DNA of 64,000 nucleotides from Acetobacter oryzoeni (GTDB taxonomy: Bacteria > Pseudomonadota > Alphaproteobacteria > Acetobacterales > Acetobacteraceae): contig NZ_CP042808.1 in NCBI RefSeq assembly GCF_004014775.2, positions 1,702,001 to 1,766,000 on the forward strand, given 5' to 3'. The notes under the pieces were generated by a model. The model searched no databases, was not told the DNA's origin, and saw nothing but the letters and a program-made list of their open reading frames with translations. Position 1 is the stretch's first letter, and each line of letters opens with the position of its first letter. Shown here piece by piece: positions 52,556 through 61,793 of the stretch. The translations under genes were made by a program, and so were the position numbers.

Positions 52556-53959
52556 TTAGCGGAAAGGATTGCCACCAGGTCCACCCGGCGGCCCTCCCCC
52601 TCCCATTCCTTTCGGCATGAGCGCAGACATTCCCTGGCGCATGAGACCTTTCAAGCCCAGTTTGTTGAAGCGCTTCATCATGGAGGACATCATATCAAAC
52701 TGCTTGAGCAGCTTGTTAACATCCTGAACTGTAGATCCAGACCCGGCAGCAATACGCTTTTTGCGCGATGCCTTGATAATGGCAGGGTTTTTACGCTCTG
52801 CCTTGGTCATGGAAGAAATAATGGCAAGGTGCTTTTTCAGGATCGAGGTATCAAGATCCTTATCCCCCAAAGCTTCCTTAACTTTACCCATACCCGGAAG
52901 CATGCCCAGAATACCGGAAATGGAGCCCAACTTGTTGATCTGGCGGATCTGGGATGCGTAGTCATCCAGATCGAACTTGCCCGCCATCATCTTCTGGGCG
53001 AGGCGTTCACCTTCTTCCTGATCAAGCGTATCGGCGGCTTTTTCAACAAGCCCGGCAATATCACCCAAGCCAAGAATACGACCGGCCACACGTTCTGGAT
53101 AAAATTCATCCAGCCCGTCCAGCTTTTCACCCGTACCAATCAGCTTGATGGGAGCACCGGTAATGGCACGCATGGAAAGCGCTGCACCACCGCGGGAATC
53201 ACCGTCCATCCGGGTCATGACAACACCGGTCACACCAACAGCCTCATTAAAGGCCTTGGCAGTATTTACGGCATCCTGCCCGGTCATGGCATCTACAACC
53301 AGCAGGGTTTCTGCCGGGTGTGTGACATCACGAATCTGCCGCACCTCGTCCATCAACGCTTCGTCTATGGAAAGACGACCGGCGGTATCGAGGATAACGA
53401 CATCATAACCTTCGCGCCGCCCTGTATCGAGGGCACGCTTGGCAATTTCTACAGGTGTCTGCCCAGCCACAATCGGCAGGGATGTAACGCCAACCTGCTC
53501 TGCCAACTGCGCAAGCTGCAACTGAGCTGCAGGGCGCTGCGTATCCAGAGCAGCGAGCAGAACCTTTTTACGTTCACGCGTTTTAAGGCGCAGAGCCAAT
53601 TTACCAGAAGTGGTGGTTTTACCAGACCCCTGCAAACCAACCATCAGAACGGGAACAGGTGGGGTGGAATTTAGATTGAGGGGAACAGCACCGGCACCGC
53701 CAAGGGCATCAATAAGAGCATCATTGACGATTTTAGCGACAGCCTGACCGGGAGAAATGCTTTCCAGCACTTCATGCCCAACGGCTCGTTCCTTAACTTT
53801 ATTAACGAAGTCTTTAACAACAGGCAGCGCAACGTCAGCATCCAGCATGGCCAGACGGACTTCCCGCATTGCCTCCAGAACATCGGCTTCAGACAGCGCC
53901 CCCTGTTTAGCGAGGCCATCAAAAACGCCGGAAAGCTTGCCTGAAAGAGCTTCGAACAA
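52556..53959 (-). CDS. ffh: Signal recognition particle protein Ffh
   Basis: SRP54-type GTPase that targets membrane proteins with 4.5S RNA. N domain, then G domain with GLQGSGKTTTSGKLA, LDTAGRLSIDEALM and TRMDGDSRGGAALS, and an M domain with GMLPGMGKVKEAL and a Met-rich, Gly-rich tail. The start is not obvious: the frame is open to 54001, but the family N-terminus (FEALSGKLSGVFDGLAKQG) is reached with a TTG at 53959; a GTG 9 bases earlier (53968) is also possible. GGGGTG lies about 10 bases upstream. No 4.5S RNA gene is visible nearby. Confidence 0.95.
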   Translation of the reverse strand: MFEALSGKLSGVFDGLAKQGALSEADVLEAMREVRLAMLDADVALPVVKDFVNKVKERAVGHEVLESISPGQAVAKIVNDALIDALGGAGAVPLNLNSTPPVPVLMVGLQGSGKTTTSGKLALRLKTRERKKVLLAALDTQRPAAQLQLAQLAEQVGVTSLPIVAGQTPVEIAKRALDTGRREGYDVVILDTAGRLSIDEALMDEVRQIRDVTHPAETLLVVDAMTGQDAVNTAKAFNEAVGVTGVVMTRMDGDSRGGAALSMRAITGAPIKLIGTGEKLDGLDEFYPERVAGRILGLGDIAGLVEKAADTLDQEEGERLAQKMMAGKFDLDDYASQIRQINKLGSISGILGMLPGMGKVKEALGDKDLDTSILKKHLAIISSMTKAERKNPAIIKASRKKRIAAGSGSTVQDVNKLLKQFDMMSSMMKRFNKLGLKGLMRQGMSALMPKGMGGGGPPGGPGGNPFR

Positions 53960-54075
53960 AAGTATCACACCCCATAACAAGACGCGCCACTGCGCGAACA
54001 CTCGCGGAGTGGCGGGCCTGATTTGTTGCAGGGGTTACGGGATACCCCTGCGAGAGTCAAGAACCTTCTGGCGGT

Positions 54076-54591
54076 TTACTTGCCAGATTTATCTGCATCG
54101 GCTGCCGGAGCAGGATGTTCAACAGCATGAAGCTGATCCAGCAGATCATGAATCTTAACCTGACGTGCATGAATCTGGGCCAACTGATCAGCCGTCAGCA
54201 CATCATGGATGCGGGAAGCCGTTTCCAGATGCTGGGATTCACGCTGGGCGCGCAGGGTTGCCATTTCCTGCTGCAGTGTTGCAACCTTGTCTTTATCCAC
54301 CGGGCCGGGGGATGTCAGCGCGTCTTCAATCTGGCGGTGAATTTTGTCGAAATCACCACGGAGATCCTGCGTCTGATCCTGACGGTGAGCTTCCTGCAGA
54401 ATGGTCTGAATCTGCTTGCGCTGCTTTTTGGTAAGATCAATGCCGTCCAGAGCATTCAGCCCTGCACCCGGAATACCGGGGCCAAAACCGTTTCCATTAA
54501 ATCCATTACCGGGTTCTGCATGTGCGCTAACGCCTGCAACAGAAACACCTGCAGCCACAATTGCTGCCAGAAGGGTCTTTTTGATTTTCAT
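54076..54591 (-). CDS. Spy/CpxP-like periplasmic protein
   Basis: 171-residue protein with a signal peptide (KIKKTLLAAIVAAGVSVAGVSAHA, cut after AHA), an Asn/Gly-Phe-rich patch and a helical domain with LTKKQRKQIQTILQEAHRQD (LTxxQ motif) and LTADQLAQIHARQ. Spy/CpxP relatives are envelope chaperones or stress sensors; the metal or substrate is unknown. The ATG at 54591 is used because the frame further upstream overlaps the ATP12 gene. It starts 103 bases after the ATP12 stop. Confidence 0.82.
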   Translation of the reverse strand: MKIKKTLLAAIVAAGVSVAGVSAHAEPGNGFNGNGFGPGIPGAGLNALDGIDLTKKQRKQIQTILQEAHRQDQTQDLRGDFDKIHRQIEDALTSPGPVDKDKVATLQQEMATLRAQRESQHLETASRIHDVLTADQLAQIHARQVKIHDLLDQLHAVEHPAPAADADKSGK

Positions 54592-54694
54592 AATGTCTAT
54601 GCTCCTTAAAGCTTGAACTGCTTCATACTTGGGGAAGATTCCAAACTTGCCAAGAGTAACGCCGCATATAAATGCTTGGGGATGCGGGTTGACA

Positions 54695-55462
54695 TCAAAC
54701 CGCAGGCGTGCGCGCCAATTGCAGAAAACGGGCTGCATCGGCCACTTCCCGCTGAATACCGGCAATACGGTCCGTTATTTCCGTATCCTCACCCCACACA
54801 GCCATTTGCATACGTTCATCCAGCGTTGCGCTGGCCACCAGTTCATCTACAGAACCAGCGCCATTTACCAGCGCCAAACCCAGCACAAGGCTCCCTAATG
54901 CTGGCACGGAAACAGCAAGCACAGCCAATTCCGCCGCATTCAGCTTTTCCATGGCATCATAGAGCTTTTGCAAAGACTCTTCGGGCTGCACAATTGGCAT
55001 CACGCCAGATGATGTGTGCAGAGTAACCCCATACTGCTTCCGCAGCCATTCCAGCCACGGGTCCCATTCCTTGCGCTGGGCCTGCGCCAGCTTGCCTTCC
55101 CCCGGCTCCCGGTAACACAACAGATCACTGCCCGCATAAGCCAGAAGGCTGCGCAAAACCCCTTCCCGCTCTGCAGGAATACGCTCGATCATAGAGCCCG
55201 CAATACCTGTAAGGGGCAGATCTGCAGGTGAAAAAAGACCATCTGCATTTTGCCCGGCGGCCTGCCATTCTGCCGCCAGCGCATCTGCCAATGCGCGAGA
55301 CGTGACACATAGCGGGGTCTTGCGTGGCAGACGGATGCTGCGCCCATCAAGCTGCACAACAAAGCCCTGCCCTTCCGGCACAACGTCTGCCTGTTTCCAG
55401 AACCGTTTGCGGCCAACCGGCGCATTGCCAGAAACATTATGTTCGGTAGATGCCATTTTCAT
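54695..55462 (-). CDS. ATP12-family F1-ATPase assembly chaperone
   Basis: 255-residue protein of the ATP12 family, which in mitochondria assists assembly of the F1 alpha subunit. RKRFWKQADVVPEGQGFVVQLDGRSIRLPRKTPL and the central LLCYREPGEGKLAQAQRKEWDPWLEWLRKQYG are diagnostic. Short overlap with the AsmA-like gene upstream (start 55462, AsmA stop 55459-55461). Common in alphaproteobacteria. Confidence 0.93.
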   Translation of the reverse strand: MKMASTEHNVSGNAPVGRKRFWKQADVVPEGQGFVVQLDGRSIRLPRKTPLCVTSRALADALAAEWQAAGQNADGLFSPADLPLTGIAGSMIERIPAEREGVLRSLLAYAGSDLLCYREPGEGKLAQAQRKEWDPWLEWLRKQYGVTLHTSSGVMPIVQPEESLQKLYDAMEKLNAAELAVLAVSVPALGSLVLGLALVNGAGSVDELVASATLDERMQMAVWGEDTEITDRIAGIQREVADAARFLQLARTPAV

Positions 55463-57618
55463 TGGAATAGCCCCAAGCCACGCAACATGTTCATGACCTT
55501 TCCTTCCTTGCCCGCTTTTTTCTGCGGTGCATCTGGCCCAGCCACACCCTCACGCGCAGCAGAAAGCATGGAGGGGCAGTTATCTCCCTCCCCGTCATTT
55601 CCGCCAATGCTTATGCCATACCGGCCTTCGTAAGCCGGATCCATACGCGGTTTGGGATCTGACAATGTACCTGTAACCGCAACATCGGAAGAAGCCGAAG
55701 CCCCACCCAGCAACACGCGCGGAGACAGGTGCATATCCAGCGCCTGAGAGCCCAGCCCCACCGTGCCGTGCCCATGCAGCACCAGAAACGGCGTTTCCAG
55801 CCCCAGCATATCAATATTGGCATTGCCCTGCGCAAACTGCATATGGCTGCCAAAGCACCTTACGGGCATTTTGCCTTTAACCGGCACCTGTGGGCCCAGA
55901 AGCGTGCGAATAGCGGCACCACTTATGCTACCATCCACAACCGAAACCCCAAGGTGCCCGTCCAGATTATTGCGCCGATCTTCCGGCGTTTCCCCTTGCG
56001 TGGAAACTGCGCCCACAAGCTGCACAGTGCCGGAAAGCGAGGAAGAAAGGCCAAGCCAGCGCTCAACAACAGGCAGGAGTAAAAACACAGGGTGCGCCGC
56101 CAATTCAATTTGGGGCAAAGCACCGGCCACGTCATACACCAAACGGCCAGCTTGCTGGAAACCATTGCCTTCAGCCTGCACGGGCTCAAGTGTCAGTCTG
56201 CTATTTTGCAGCGTGGCATGTGCGCTGACATGCGCCCATGTTACGCCCTGCCAGTTTACGCTCTGCGCTTGCACATCCATGGCGCCCCGTGCGCCACGCA
56301 GCACATCTGATACGGCATGGTGCCGCACCACAGATGCCGTATCAGCAACATCTATGTGCCCATCTACTTTAAGATCATTGGCGGCTGGCAGATCACCCCC
56401 CGGCACCACGTGCGCGAGCTGGCCATGCACATCCAGCGCAGAAGCACCAGCACTTAGAGTGCCTGTACCGTGTATGCTGGATTCACCCTGCGTGAGCGTT
56501 AAATCCACCGGCACAATCTGCTGTGCAACGTGTTCGGGCGCAGCAGCCAACTGCTGCATTGTTCCCACCGTGCCACGCAGGCTCAACACCTGCACACCCA
56601 CCTGACCATCAATCTGAGCCGTTACCGGATCTGTGGGGCCTGCCGTATCTATTACCACCCGAGTTAATGCGGCCTGTGGCAACCATGCGCCTACATCCAC
56701 ATTTTCAGCACGCACGTGCAGGCTTTGGGGTGCAGGCTGCGCGCCCTGCCCGCCAACAGCCATATCTACAGAAACATTCCGACCTTCTGGCAGATTTGCA
56801 TGTGGGAAAAAGACATTCAGATCACGCAGCTGCGCAACAGAACCACCAATCTGCAACGCATAGACTTTTTGGCCCTGCGGATCTGTAATGGACCCATCTA
56901 TATGCGCCAGCCCGGCAGGATGGCCATTCACAGTCAGGGAGATTCTCAGCTGCATTGGCAACTGGGCAGACATTGGCAACAAAGGCCCTGTTTGCCCTGT
57001 AAGCGCTAACTGCCCAGCTCCTTTACGCAGTTTTACATCAAAATCAGGCGCGTTCCCCGAAAGCCCTTTCACCTTGCCTTCGGCAATCTGAAAAGCGCCA
57101 GAACGATGATGCACCGCATCATCCCAAGCGACCTGCGCCTGTGTGAGCAAAAGATCTGAAACCGTCAGATTCCAGTGCATCTTGCCAGAACTGGAAGACG
57201 AAGAGCCCCCGATGCCGCTTTGGCGTTCCTGAGGTGTGAAATGCCAATCTGCCCGCCCATCTGCCAAACGGCGCAACCGCACCTGTGGGCTGATGAGGCT
57301 GACATCTTCAAACGCAATGCGATGAGAAAACAGCGGCAACAATGCCAACCGGGCACGCACCTGTCCGATATCCAGCATGTTCACGCCATCTTCCGCCACG
57401 CTGGACAATTTTACGTTCTTTGCTTCCACCCACGGAAAAGGCAGAATCCACACATGCAACTGGCCAATGGTCAGGCGGCGGCCGGTGCTGCTTTCCACAG
57501 CATCGGCCAGCCGTGTTTTTAGCCAGTCTGCATCCTGCGTGGCAGATATAATTGTGCCACCGCCCAGCGCCAGAACAGCGGCCCCCGCCAGCAGGCCGAT
57601 TTTCCATTTCAGACGCAT
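55459..57618 (-). CDS. AsmA-family envelope protein
   Basis: 719-residue protein with an N-terminal membrane anchor (KIGLLAGAAVLALGGGTIIS) and a long periplasmic beta-rich part typical of AsmA/DUF748 relatives, which are proposed to carry phospholipids between membranes. A C-terminal AsmA segment (DGHLGVSVVDGSISGAAIRTLLG and LDMHLSPRVLLGG) is seen. A Ser run (GGSSSSSSGK, near residue 140) looks like a linker. Overlaps the ATP12 gene by 4 bases; 32 bases after the pseudouridine synthase gene. Confidence 0.87.
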   Translation of the reverse strand: MRLKWKIGLLAGAAVLALGGGTIISATQDADWLKTRLADAVESSTGRRLTIGQLHVWILPFPWVEAKNVKLSSVAEDGVNMLDIGQVRARLALLPLFSHRIAFEDVSLISPQVRLRRLADGRADWHFTPQERQSGIGGSSSSSSGKMHWNLTVSDLLLTQAQVAWDDAVHHRSGAFQIAEGKVKGLSGNAPDFDVKLRKGAGQLALTGQTGPLLPMSAQLPMQLRISLTVNGHPAGLAHIDGSITDPQGQKVYALQIGGSVAQLRDLNVFFPHANLPEGRNVSVDMAVGGQGAQPAPQSLHVRAENVDVGAWLPQAALTRVVIDTAGPTDPVTAQIDGQVGVQVLSLRGTVGTMQQLAAAPEHVAQQIVPVDLTLTQGESSIHGTGTLSAGASALDVHGQLAHVVPGGDLPAANDLKVDGHIDVADTASVVRHHAVSDVLRGARGAMDVQAQSVNWQGVTWAHVSAHATLQNSRLTLEPVQAEGNGFQQAGRLVYDVAGALPQIELAAHPVFLLLPVVERWLGLSSSLSGTVQLVGAVSTQGETPEDRRNNLDGHLGVSVVDGSISGAAIRTLLGPQVPVKGKMPVRCFGSHMQFAQGNANIDMLGLETPFLVLHGHGTVGLGSQALDMHLSPRVLLGGASASSDVAVTGTLSDPKPRMDPAYEGRYGISIGGNDGEGDNCPSMLSAAREGVAGPDAPQKKAGKEGKVMNMLRGLGLFQ

Positions 57619-57650
57619 GTGCGTTTCTCCTGTTTCAACTTGAACCGTCC

Positions 57651-58637
57651 TTATCCTTGGCCACCACGGCGTGAAGGTGGCGGTGTGGTGCCCGGCACAA
57701 ACCCAAGAGTTCGGAAGGTTTCACGCATATGAGGCGGTAATTCGGCACTTACAGTTAAGCGCCCACCTGCCGGATGTGGCATATCCAGCATCCGGGCATG
57801 CAGATGCAGCCTGTCTGTAAAGCCAGAAGGATGGGCTGCTGCTCCACCGTATTTCGGATCTCCCAAAATAGGTGTGCCTAAAGATTCGCAATGCACACGG
57901 AGCTGATGCGTGCGACCAGTAAGCGGTGAAAGTTCCAGCCAAGAAAACTTGCGTGCAGCCGAATCCAGCACTTCGTAAACAGACCGTGCAGATTGTGCAT
58001 CGGCATCCTTACGGTCAGCCGCCACGGTGATGGAACCGGGGCCAGCACCCAAACGGGCCAATGGCTGATCTATCTCACCCGAAAGCGGATCAGGCCGCCC
58101 AACCACAACAGCCCAGTAGATCTTTTTTACGTCCCGACCACGGAAAGATGCCGCCAGCTTGGCCGCTACGCCGGGAGTGCGCGCCAGCAGCAGAAGGCCG
58201 GAGGTATCTTTATCAATCCGGTGCACCAGCCGTGGGCGCGGATCATCTTCTTCCCGCAGGCCATCCAGCATCATGTCAATATGTTTGGTAATGCCGGGGC
58301 CACCCTGCACGGCAAGCCCTGCGGGCTTGTTAAGGACAATAACGTGCTTGTCCTGATACACCACCATCTTGCGGATTTCGCGCGCCAGTTTTTCATCCAG
58401 CGGGCGGGGCACATCGCGCGCAGGCTTGGCGGCCATGGGAATGGGGGGCACGCGCACCGTTTGCCCCGGTTCTAACCGGGTGGAGGCTTCTACCCTTTTG
58501 CCCTCAACACGAATCTGGCCCGTGCGGCACAGTTTTTGAAGCGCCCCCTGCGTAAGATGCGGGTAATGGCGGCGAAAATAGCGATCCAGACGAATACCGG
58601 CTTCGTCTTCGCTTACGGTACGATTGACAACACTCAT
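57651..58637 (-). CDS. RluC/RluD-type 23S rRNA pseudouridine synthase
   Basis: 328 residues: N-terminal S4-like domain (TQGALQKLCRTGQIRVEGKRVE) and the catalytic domain with Asp in RLVHRIDKDTSGLLLLA, LTGRTHQLRVHCESLGTPILGDPKYGG. The closest known group is RluC (positions 955/2504/2580), but RluD cannot be excluded by eye. 16 bases after the rarA stop, same strand. Confidence 0.92.
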   Translation of the reverse strand: MSVVNRTVSEDEAGIRLDRYFRRHYPHLTQGALQKLCRTGQIRVEGKRVEASTRLEPGQTVRVPPIPMAAKPARDVPRPLDEKLAREIRKMVVYQDKHVIVLNKPAGLAVQGGPGITKHIDMMLDGLREEDDPRPRLVHRIDKDTSGLLLLARTPGVAAKLAASFRGRDVKKIYWAVVVGRPDPLSGEIDQPLARLGAGPGSITVAADRKDADAQSARSVYEVLDSAARKFSWLELSPLTGRTHQLRVHCESLGTPILGDPKYGGAAAHPSGFTDRLHLHARMLDMPHPAGGRLTVSAELPPHMRETFRTLGFVPGTTPPPSRRGGQG

Positions 58638-58653
58638 GCGCCGATATTCACGA

Positions 58654-60015
58654 CTAACGCCGATCCCGCAAGCGGGACCACGTTTCTAGCCTGTGACGAA
58701 CCTCCCGTTCATAGCCCCTACCCGTTGGATTATAGAAGTTCTGGCGCTTCATGCCGTCGGGAAAATAGTTTTGGCCAGAAAAGCCTTCTTCCGCATCGTG
58801 GTCATACTGATAGCCCTTACCGTAGCCGATATCCTGCATCAGTTTGGTGGGAGCATTTAGAATATGTGCCGGGGGCATCAGGCTGCCTGTAGCCTTGGCT
58901 GCACGGCGGACCGCGCCATAGGCTTTATAAACCGCGTTGGATTTGGGTGCAGTAGCCAGGTGCACCACAAGCTGCGCCAAGGCCAGTTCCCCCTCCGGCG
59001 AACCCAAACGCTCATACGTTTCCCACGCAGCCACGGCCAATGGCAGGGCGTGTGGGTCTGCCATGCCCACGTCTTCCGCGGCAAAGCGTGTCATACGGCG
59101 GGCCAGATAACGCGGGTCTTCCCCGCCTTCCAGCATACGGGCAAACCAGTAGAGGGCTGCATCCGGGTCTGATCCGCGCATGGATTTATGCAGAGCGGAA
59201 ATCAGATTGTAATGCTCTTCCCTATCTCGATCATACAAAATGGCGCGTTTTGCCAACAGGCGGGAAAGGGCCTGCGCATCCAGCGGTTTTTCTGTTTTCA
59301 GGCTTAAAAGCTGCTCCACCATGTTGAGCAGGTAACGGCCATCACCATCTGCCATGGCGCGGAGGGTTACACGCCCATCTTCCGTAAGCGGCAAGGGCCT
59401 GCCTGTTTCTTCTTCCGCCCGCACCAGCAGGGCTTCACAAGCTGGGTCATCCAGCCGGTTAAGCACCATAACCTGACAGCGTGACAGCAAAGCGGAATTG
59501 AGCGCAAAGGATGGATTCTCGGTTGTGGCACCAACCAGCACAACGGTGCCATCTTCTACCACCGGCAAAAAGCCATCCTGCTGCGCGCGGTTAAAGCGGT
59601 GGATTTCATCTACAAACAGCAGCGTACCGCCACCCACTTCTGCCTGCCTGCGTGCGTTCTCGAAGGCTTTTTTTAGATCCGCCACGCCAGAAAACACAGC
59701 CGAAAGCTGCACAAACTTTAACCCAGCAGCCTGTGCCAGAAGGCGGGCAATAGTGGTTTTGCCAACACCCGGCCCACCCCACAGAATCAAACTGGCAAGT
59801 GAGCCTCGTTCCAGCATACGTGTGAGCGCACCCTCTGGCCCCAGCAGATGCGCCTGCCCTACCACATCCTCCAACCGTTGCGGGCGCAGACGGTCCGCCA
59901 ATGGTTGCGTGGGCGCTGGCTTTTTGCGTGCGTCCGCATTTCTTCCCTGCGATGGCTCGGGAGGAAGCCCAAAAAGATCATCACCCATTACCGGGGGTTC
60001 ACGCTCTGCGGCCAT
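58654..60015 (-). CDS. rarA: Replication-associated recombination protein RarA (MgsA)
   Basis: AAA+ ATPase acting at stalled forks, relative of eukaryotic WRNIP1. 453 residues: LADRLRPQRLEDVVGQAHLLG, Walker A GGPGVGKTTIARLLA, Walker B LLFVDEIHRFNRAQQD, sensor 1 GATTENPSF, and the C-terminal MgsA region with DVGMADPHALPLAVAAWETYERLGSPEGELALAQ. Intact, standard length. Confidence 0.96.
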   Translation of the reverse strand: MAAEREPPVMGDDLFGLPPEPSQGRNADARKKPAPTQPLADRLRPQRLEDVVGQAHLLGPEGALTRMLERGSLASLILWGGPGVGKTTIARLLAQAAGLKFVQLSAVFSGVADLKKAFENARRQAEVGGGTLLFVDEIHRFNRAQQDGFLPVVEDGTVVLVGATTENPSFALNSALLSRCQVMVLNRLDDPACEALLVRAEEETGRPLPLTEDGRVTLRAMADGDGRYLLNMVEQLLSLKTEKPLDAQALSRLLAKRAILYDRDREEHYNLISALHKSMRGSDPDAALYWFARMLEGGEDPRYLARRMTRFAAEDVGMADPHALPLAVAAWETYERLGSPEGELALAQLVVHLATAPKSNAVYKAYGAVRRAAKATGSLMPPAHILNAPTKLMQDIGYGKGYQYDHDAEEGFSGQNYFPDGMKRQNFYNPTGRGYEREVRHRLETWSRLRDRR

Positions 60016-60072
60016 AGCCTGCGTGCCTCACTTCAATCTGTCTCAATCTGTGTGAATATATCGGCCTGCACG

Positions 60073-60107
60073 GCAGCTTTTTCCAGAAGAAGCACGGAAA
60101 AAGCTGC
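60073..60107. repeat. 12-base inverted repeat between lolA and rarA
   Basis: GCAGCTTTTTCC (60073-60084) and GGAAAAAGCTGC (60096-60107) are perfectly complementary around an 11-base loop. No T-run on the minus strand beyond the stem; may be a terminator-like or processing hairpin between lolA and rarA. Confidence 0.6.
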
Positions 60108-60119
60108 TTTCAACACAGT

Positions 60120-60788
60120 TTAGTTGTCCTCGGCAGGCAGAACAAAAGTGCTTGCCGGAATGTCTGCACCCGCATGCACATCAAACAAGGTTACGCGGGT
60201 TTCGCGCCCTTGCGCGTCCAGCACACTCCATGACCGCAGAGCAACTGGCGTTTCATAAAAAACCAGTGTCAGGCTGCCATCACCGGGGGAGGATGTGCGC
60301 ACAAGCGTAACCTGCACCAGCCCGTTATCATGCTGAAAGCCCGTTACCGTGACATCATCTGTCAGGCTGACATGAGGGCGCAGCAGAAGGCCCAGAGGTG
60401 TGCGCTCAATGGGAATAACCGTGGTTTGGTCCAACTGGTTATCTCGGAACACAACCTTACCCCCGTTGGCTACCAGCAGCAGCGGTGAAGGCGGATCATA
60501 CGCCAAGCGCATCTGGCCGGGGCGCTTCATCCACACGGTGCCGGTTGTGCGTTTTCCTTCTGCATCAAGCTGTTGAATGCGGGCCTGAAAGGTTTTGGAC
60601 TGGTTGAGCGCCTGCTCAATCCGCTTCAGCCATGCTTTATCGGATGCAGAAAGCGCCACAGCAGCCGGAGCGGAAGAAGATGCTACGGGAATAGCCGTTT
60701 CACCGGTATCGTCCTGTGCATAAGCCTGGCTGCCAGCCAGAACCAACCCCATAGCCGCTGGCAGAACAGCCCGGAAAATGGATTTCAT
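60120..60788 (-). CDS. lolA: Outer membrane lipoprotein carrier LolA family
   Basis: Periplasmic chaperone for lipoproteins. 222 residues from 60788 (MKSIFRAVLPAAMGLVLAGSQAYAQD, signal peptide cut after AYA). The mature part has QARIQQLDAEGKRTTGTVWMKRPGQMRLAYDPPSPLLLVANGGKVVFRD, the LolA fold. Situated between ubiA and rarA on the same strand. Confidence 0.9.
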   Translation of the reverse strand: MKSIFRAVLPAAMGLVLAGSQAYAQDDTGETAIPVASSSAPAAVALSASDKAWLKRIEQALNQSKTFQARIQQLDAEGKRTTGTVWMKRPGQMRLAYDPPSPLLLVANGGKVVFRDNQLDQTTVIPIERTPLGLLLRPHVSLTDDVTVTGFQHDNGLVQVTLVRTSSPGDGSLTLVFYETPVALRSWSVLDAQGRETRVTLFDVHAGADIPASTFVLPAEDN

Positions 60789-60821
60789 AAACGTGGTTTC
60801 TTTCATCTGAAGCATGCAGGC

Positions 60822-61739
60822 TTATACAGCTATCAACCCGGCAACCAGCGCCAACGCTACGGCCAGACCAATTTCTCGATTAGCCCTAAACTGGGCCAGA
60901 CACAAAGCGGGGCTTGTGGGGTCTACCTTACGGGCCTGTTGCCACAACAATATGGCAGGCAACACCAAAGCCACCCAAAAAAGTGGGCCAGCCCCCGCCA
61001 AAACAGCAGCCACAGCCAGCAAAACAAGCATCAGCCCGTAACAGGTGCCAATAAACCCATGCGCCCGGCCGACCATAAGGCGAGATGTGGATTTCACACC
61101 AATGCGGGCATCGTCTTCCATATCCTGAAAGCCATAAATGGTATCAAACCCCAGTTGCCACACAATGGTTGCCGCATACAAAGCTGCCTGCGCCCAAGAT
61201 AAATGCCCGGCCGCAGCCGCGTATCCCATGGGTGCGCCAAAGCCGAAGGTAAACCCCATGACAAGCTGAGGCCACCACGTAAACCGCTTGGCCAATGGGT
61301 AAAGCGCCACCAGCAGCAGGGATGACACACCCAAAATCCATGAAAGGCTGTTCAACTGCACCAGCACAGCCAAGCCTGCCAGCAAAAGCAGCACCAAAAA
61401 GAGTGTGGCCTGCTTCATGCTCAACGCGCCAGATGCCAATGGCCGCCCAGCCGTGCGCGCCACCTGCCGGTCTATATCCCTGTCCCACATATCGTTCACA
61501 ACGCAGCCCGCAGCCCGCATCACAAGGCTGCCAATGCCAAACAGCACAACCAGCCGAATGCGTTCGGAAGTGGCAACACCCTGAGGCAGCAGAATACCCC
61601 ACATGCCCGGCAACCATAAAAGCCACGTGCCTATTGGCCTATCCAACCGCGCAAGCAAAGCATAAGCCTGCAACGCCGGAGGCAGATGGGCAATCCACCC
61701 TGTAATGCGGATATCTGTATGGCTGGAAGAAACTGACAC
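60822..61739 (-). CDS. ubiA: 4-hydroxybenzoate polyprenyltransferase
   Basis: Integral-membrane prenyltransferase of ubiquinone synthesis. 305 residues with the Asp-rich motif CVVNDMWDRDIDRQVARTAGRP and the second motif DTIYGFQDMEDDARIGVKSTS, as in all UbiA enzymes. About 8 spans. Divergent to rsmE. Along with coq9 in this window it supports a ubiquinone-based respiratory chain. Confidence 0.96.
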   Translation of the reverse strand: MSVSSSHTDIRITGWIAHLPPALQAYALLARLDRPIGTWLLWLPGMWGILLPQGVATSERIRLVVLFGIGSLVMRAAGCVVNDMWDRDIDRQVARTAGRPLASGALSMKQATLFLVLLLLAGLAVLVQLNSLSWILGVSSLLLVALYPLAKRFTWWPQLVMGFTFGFGAPMGYAAAAGHLSWAQAALYAATIVWQLGFDTIYGFQDMEDDARIGVKSTSRLMVGRAHGFIGTCYGLMLVLLAVAAVLAGAGPLFWVALVLPAILLWQQARKVDPTSPALCLAQFRANREIGLAVALALVAGLIAV

Positions 61740-61793
61740 GGCTGTTCACGTATCCTGTTCAGAAAGGCATATGGTGTTAAGGGCTGGTGTTCT

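Noticed and set aside
52494-54075. 4.5S RNA (ffs) near ffh
   Set aside because: I looked for the conserved GGTCC-GCAAGGA hairpin pattern in the gaps and found none.
54076-54765. Long N-terminal extension for the Spy-like protein
   Set aside because: It would overlap the ATP12 coding region by 71 bases and bury the clear signal peptide that begins at 54591.
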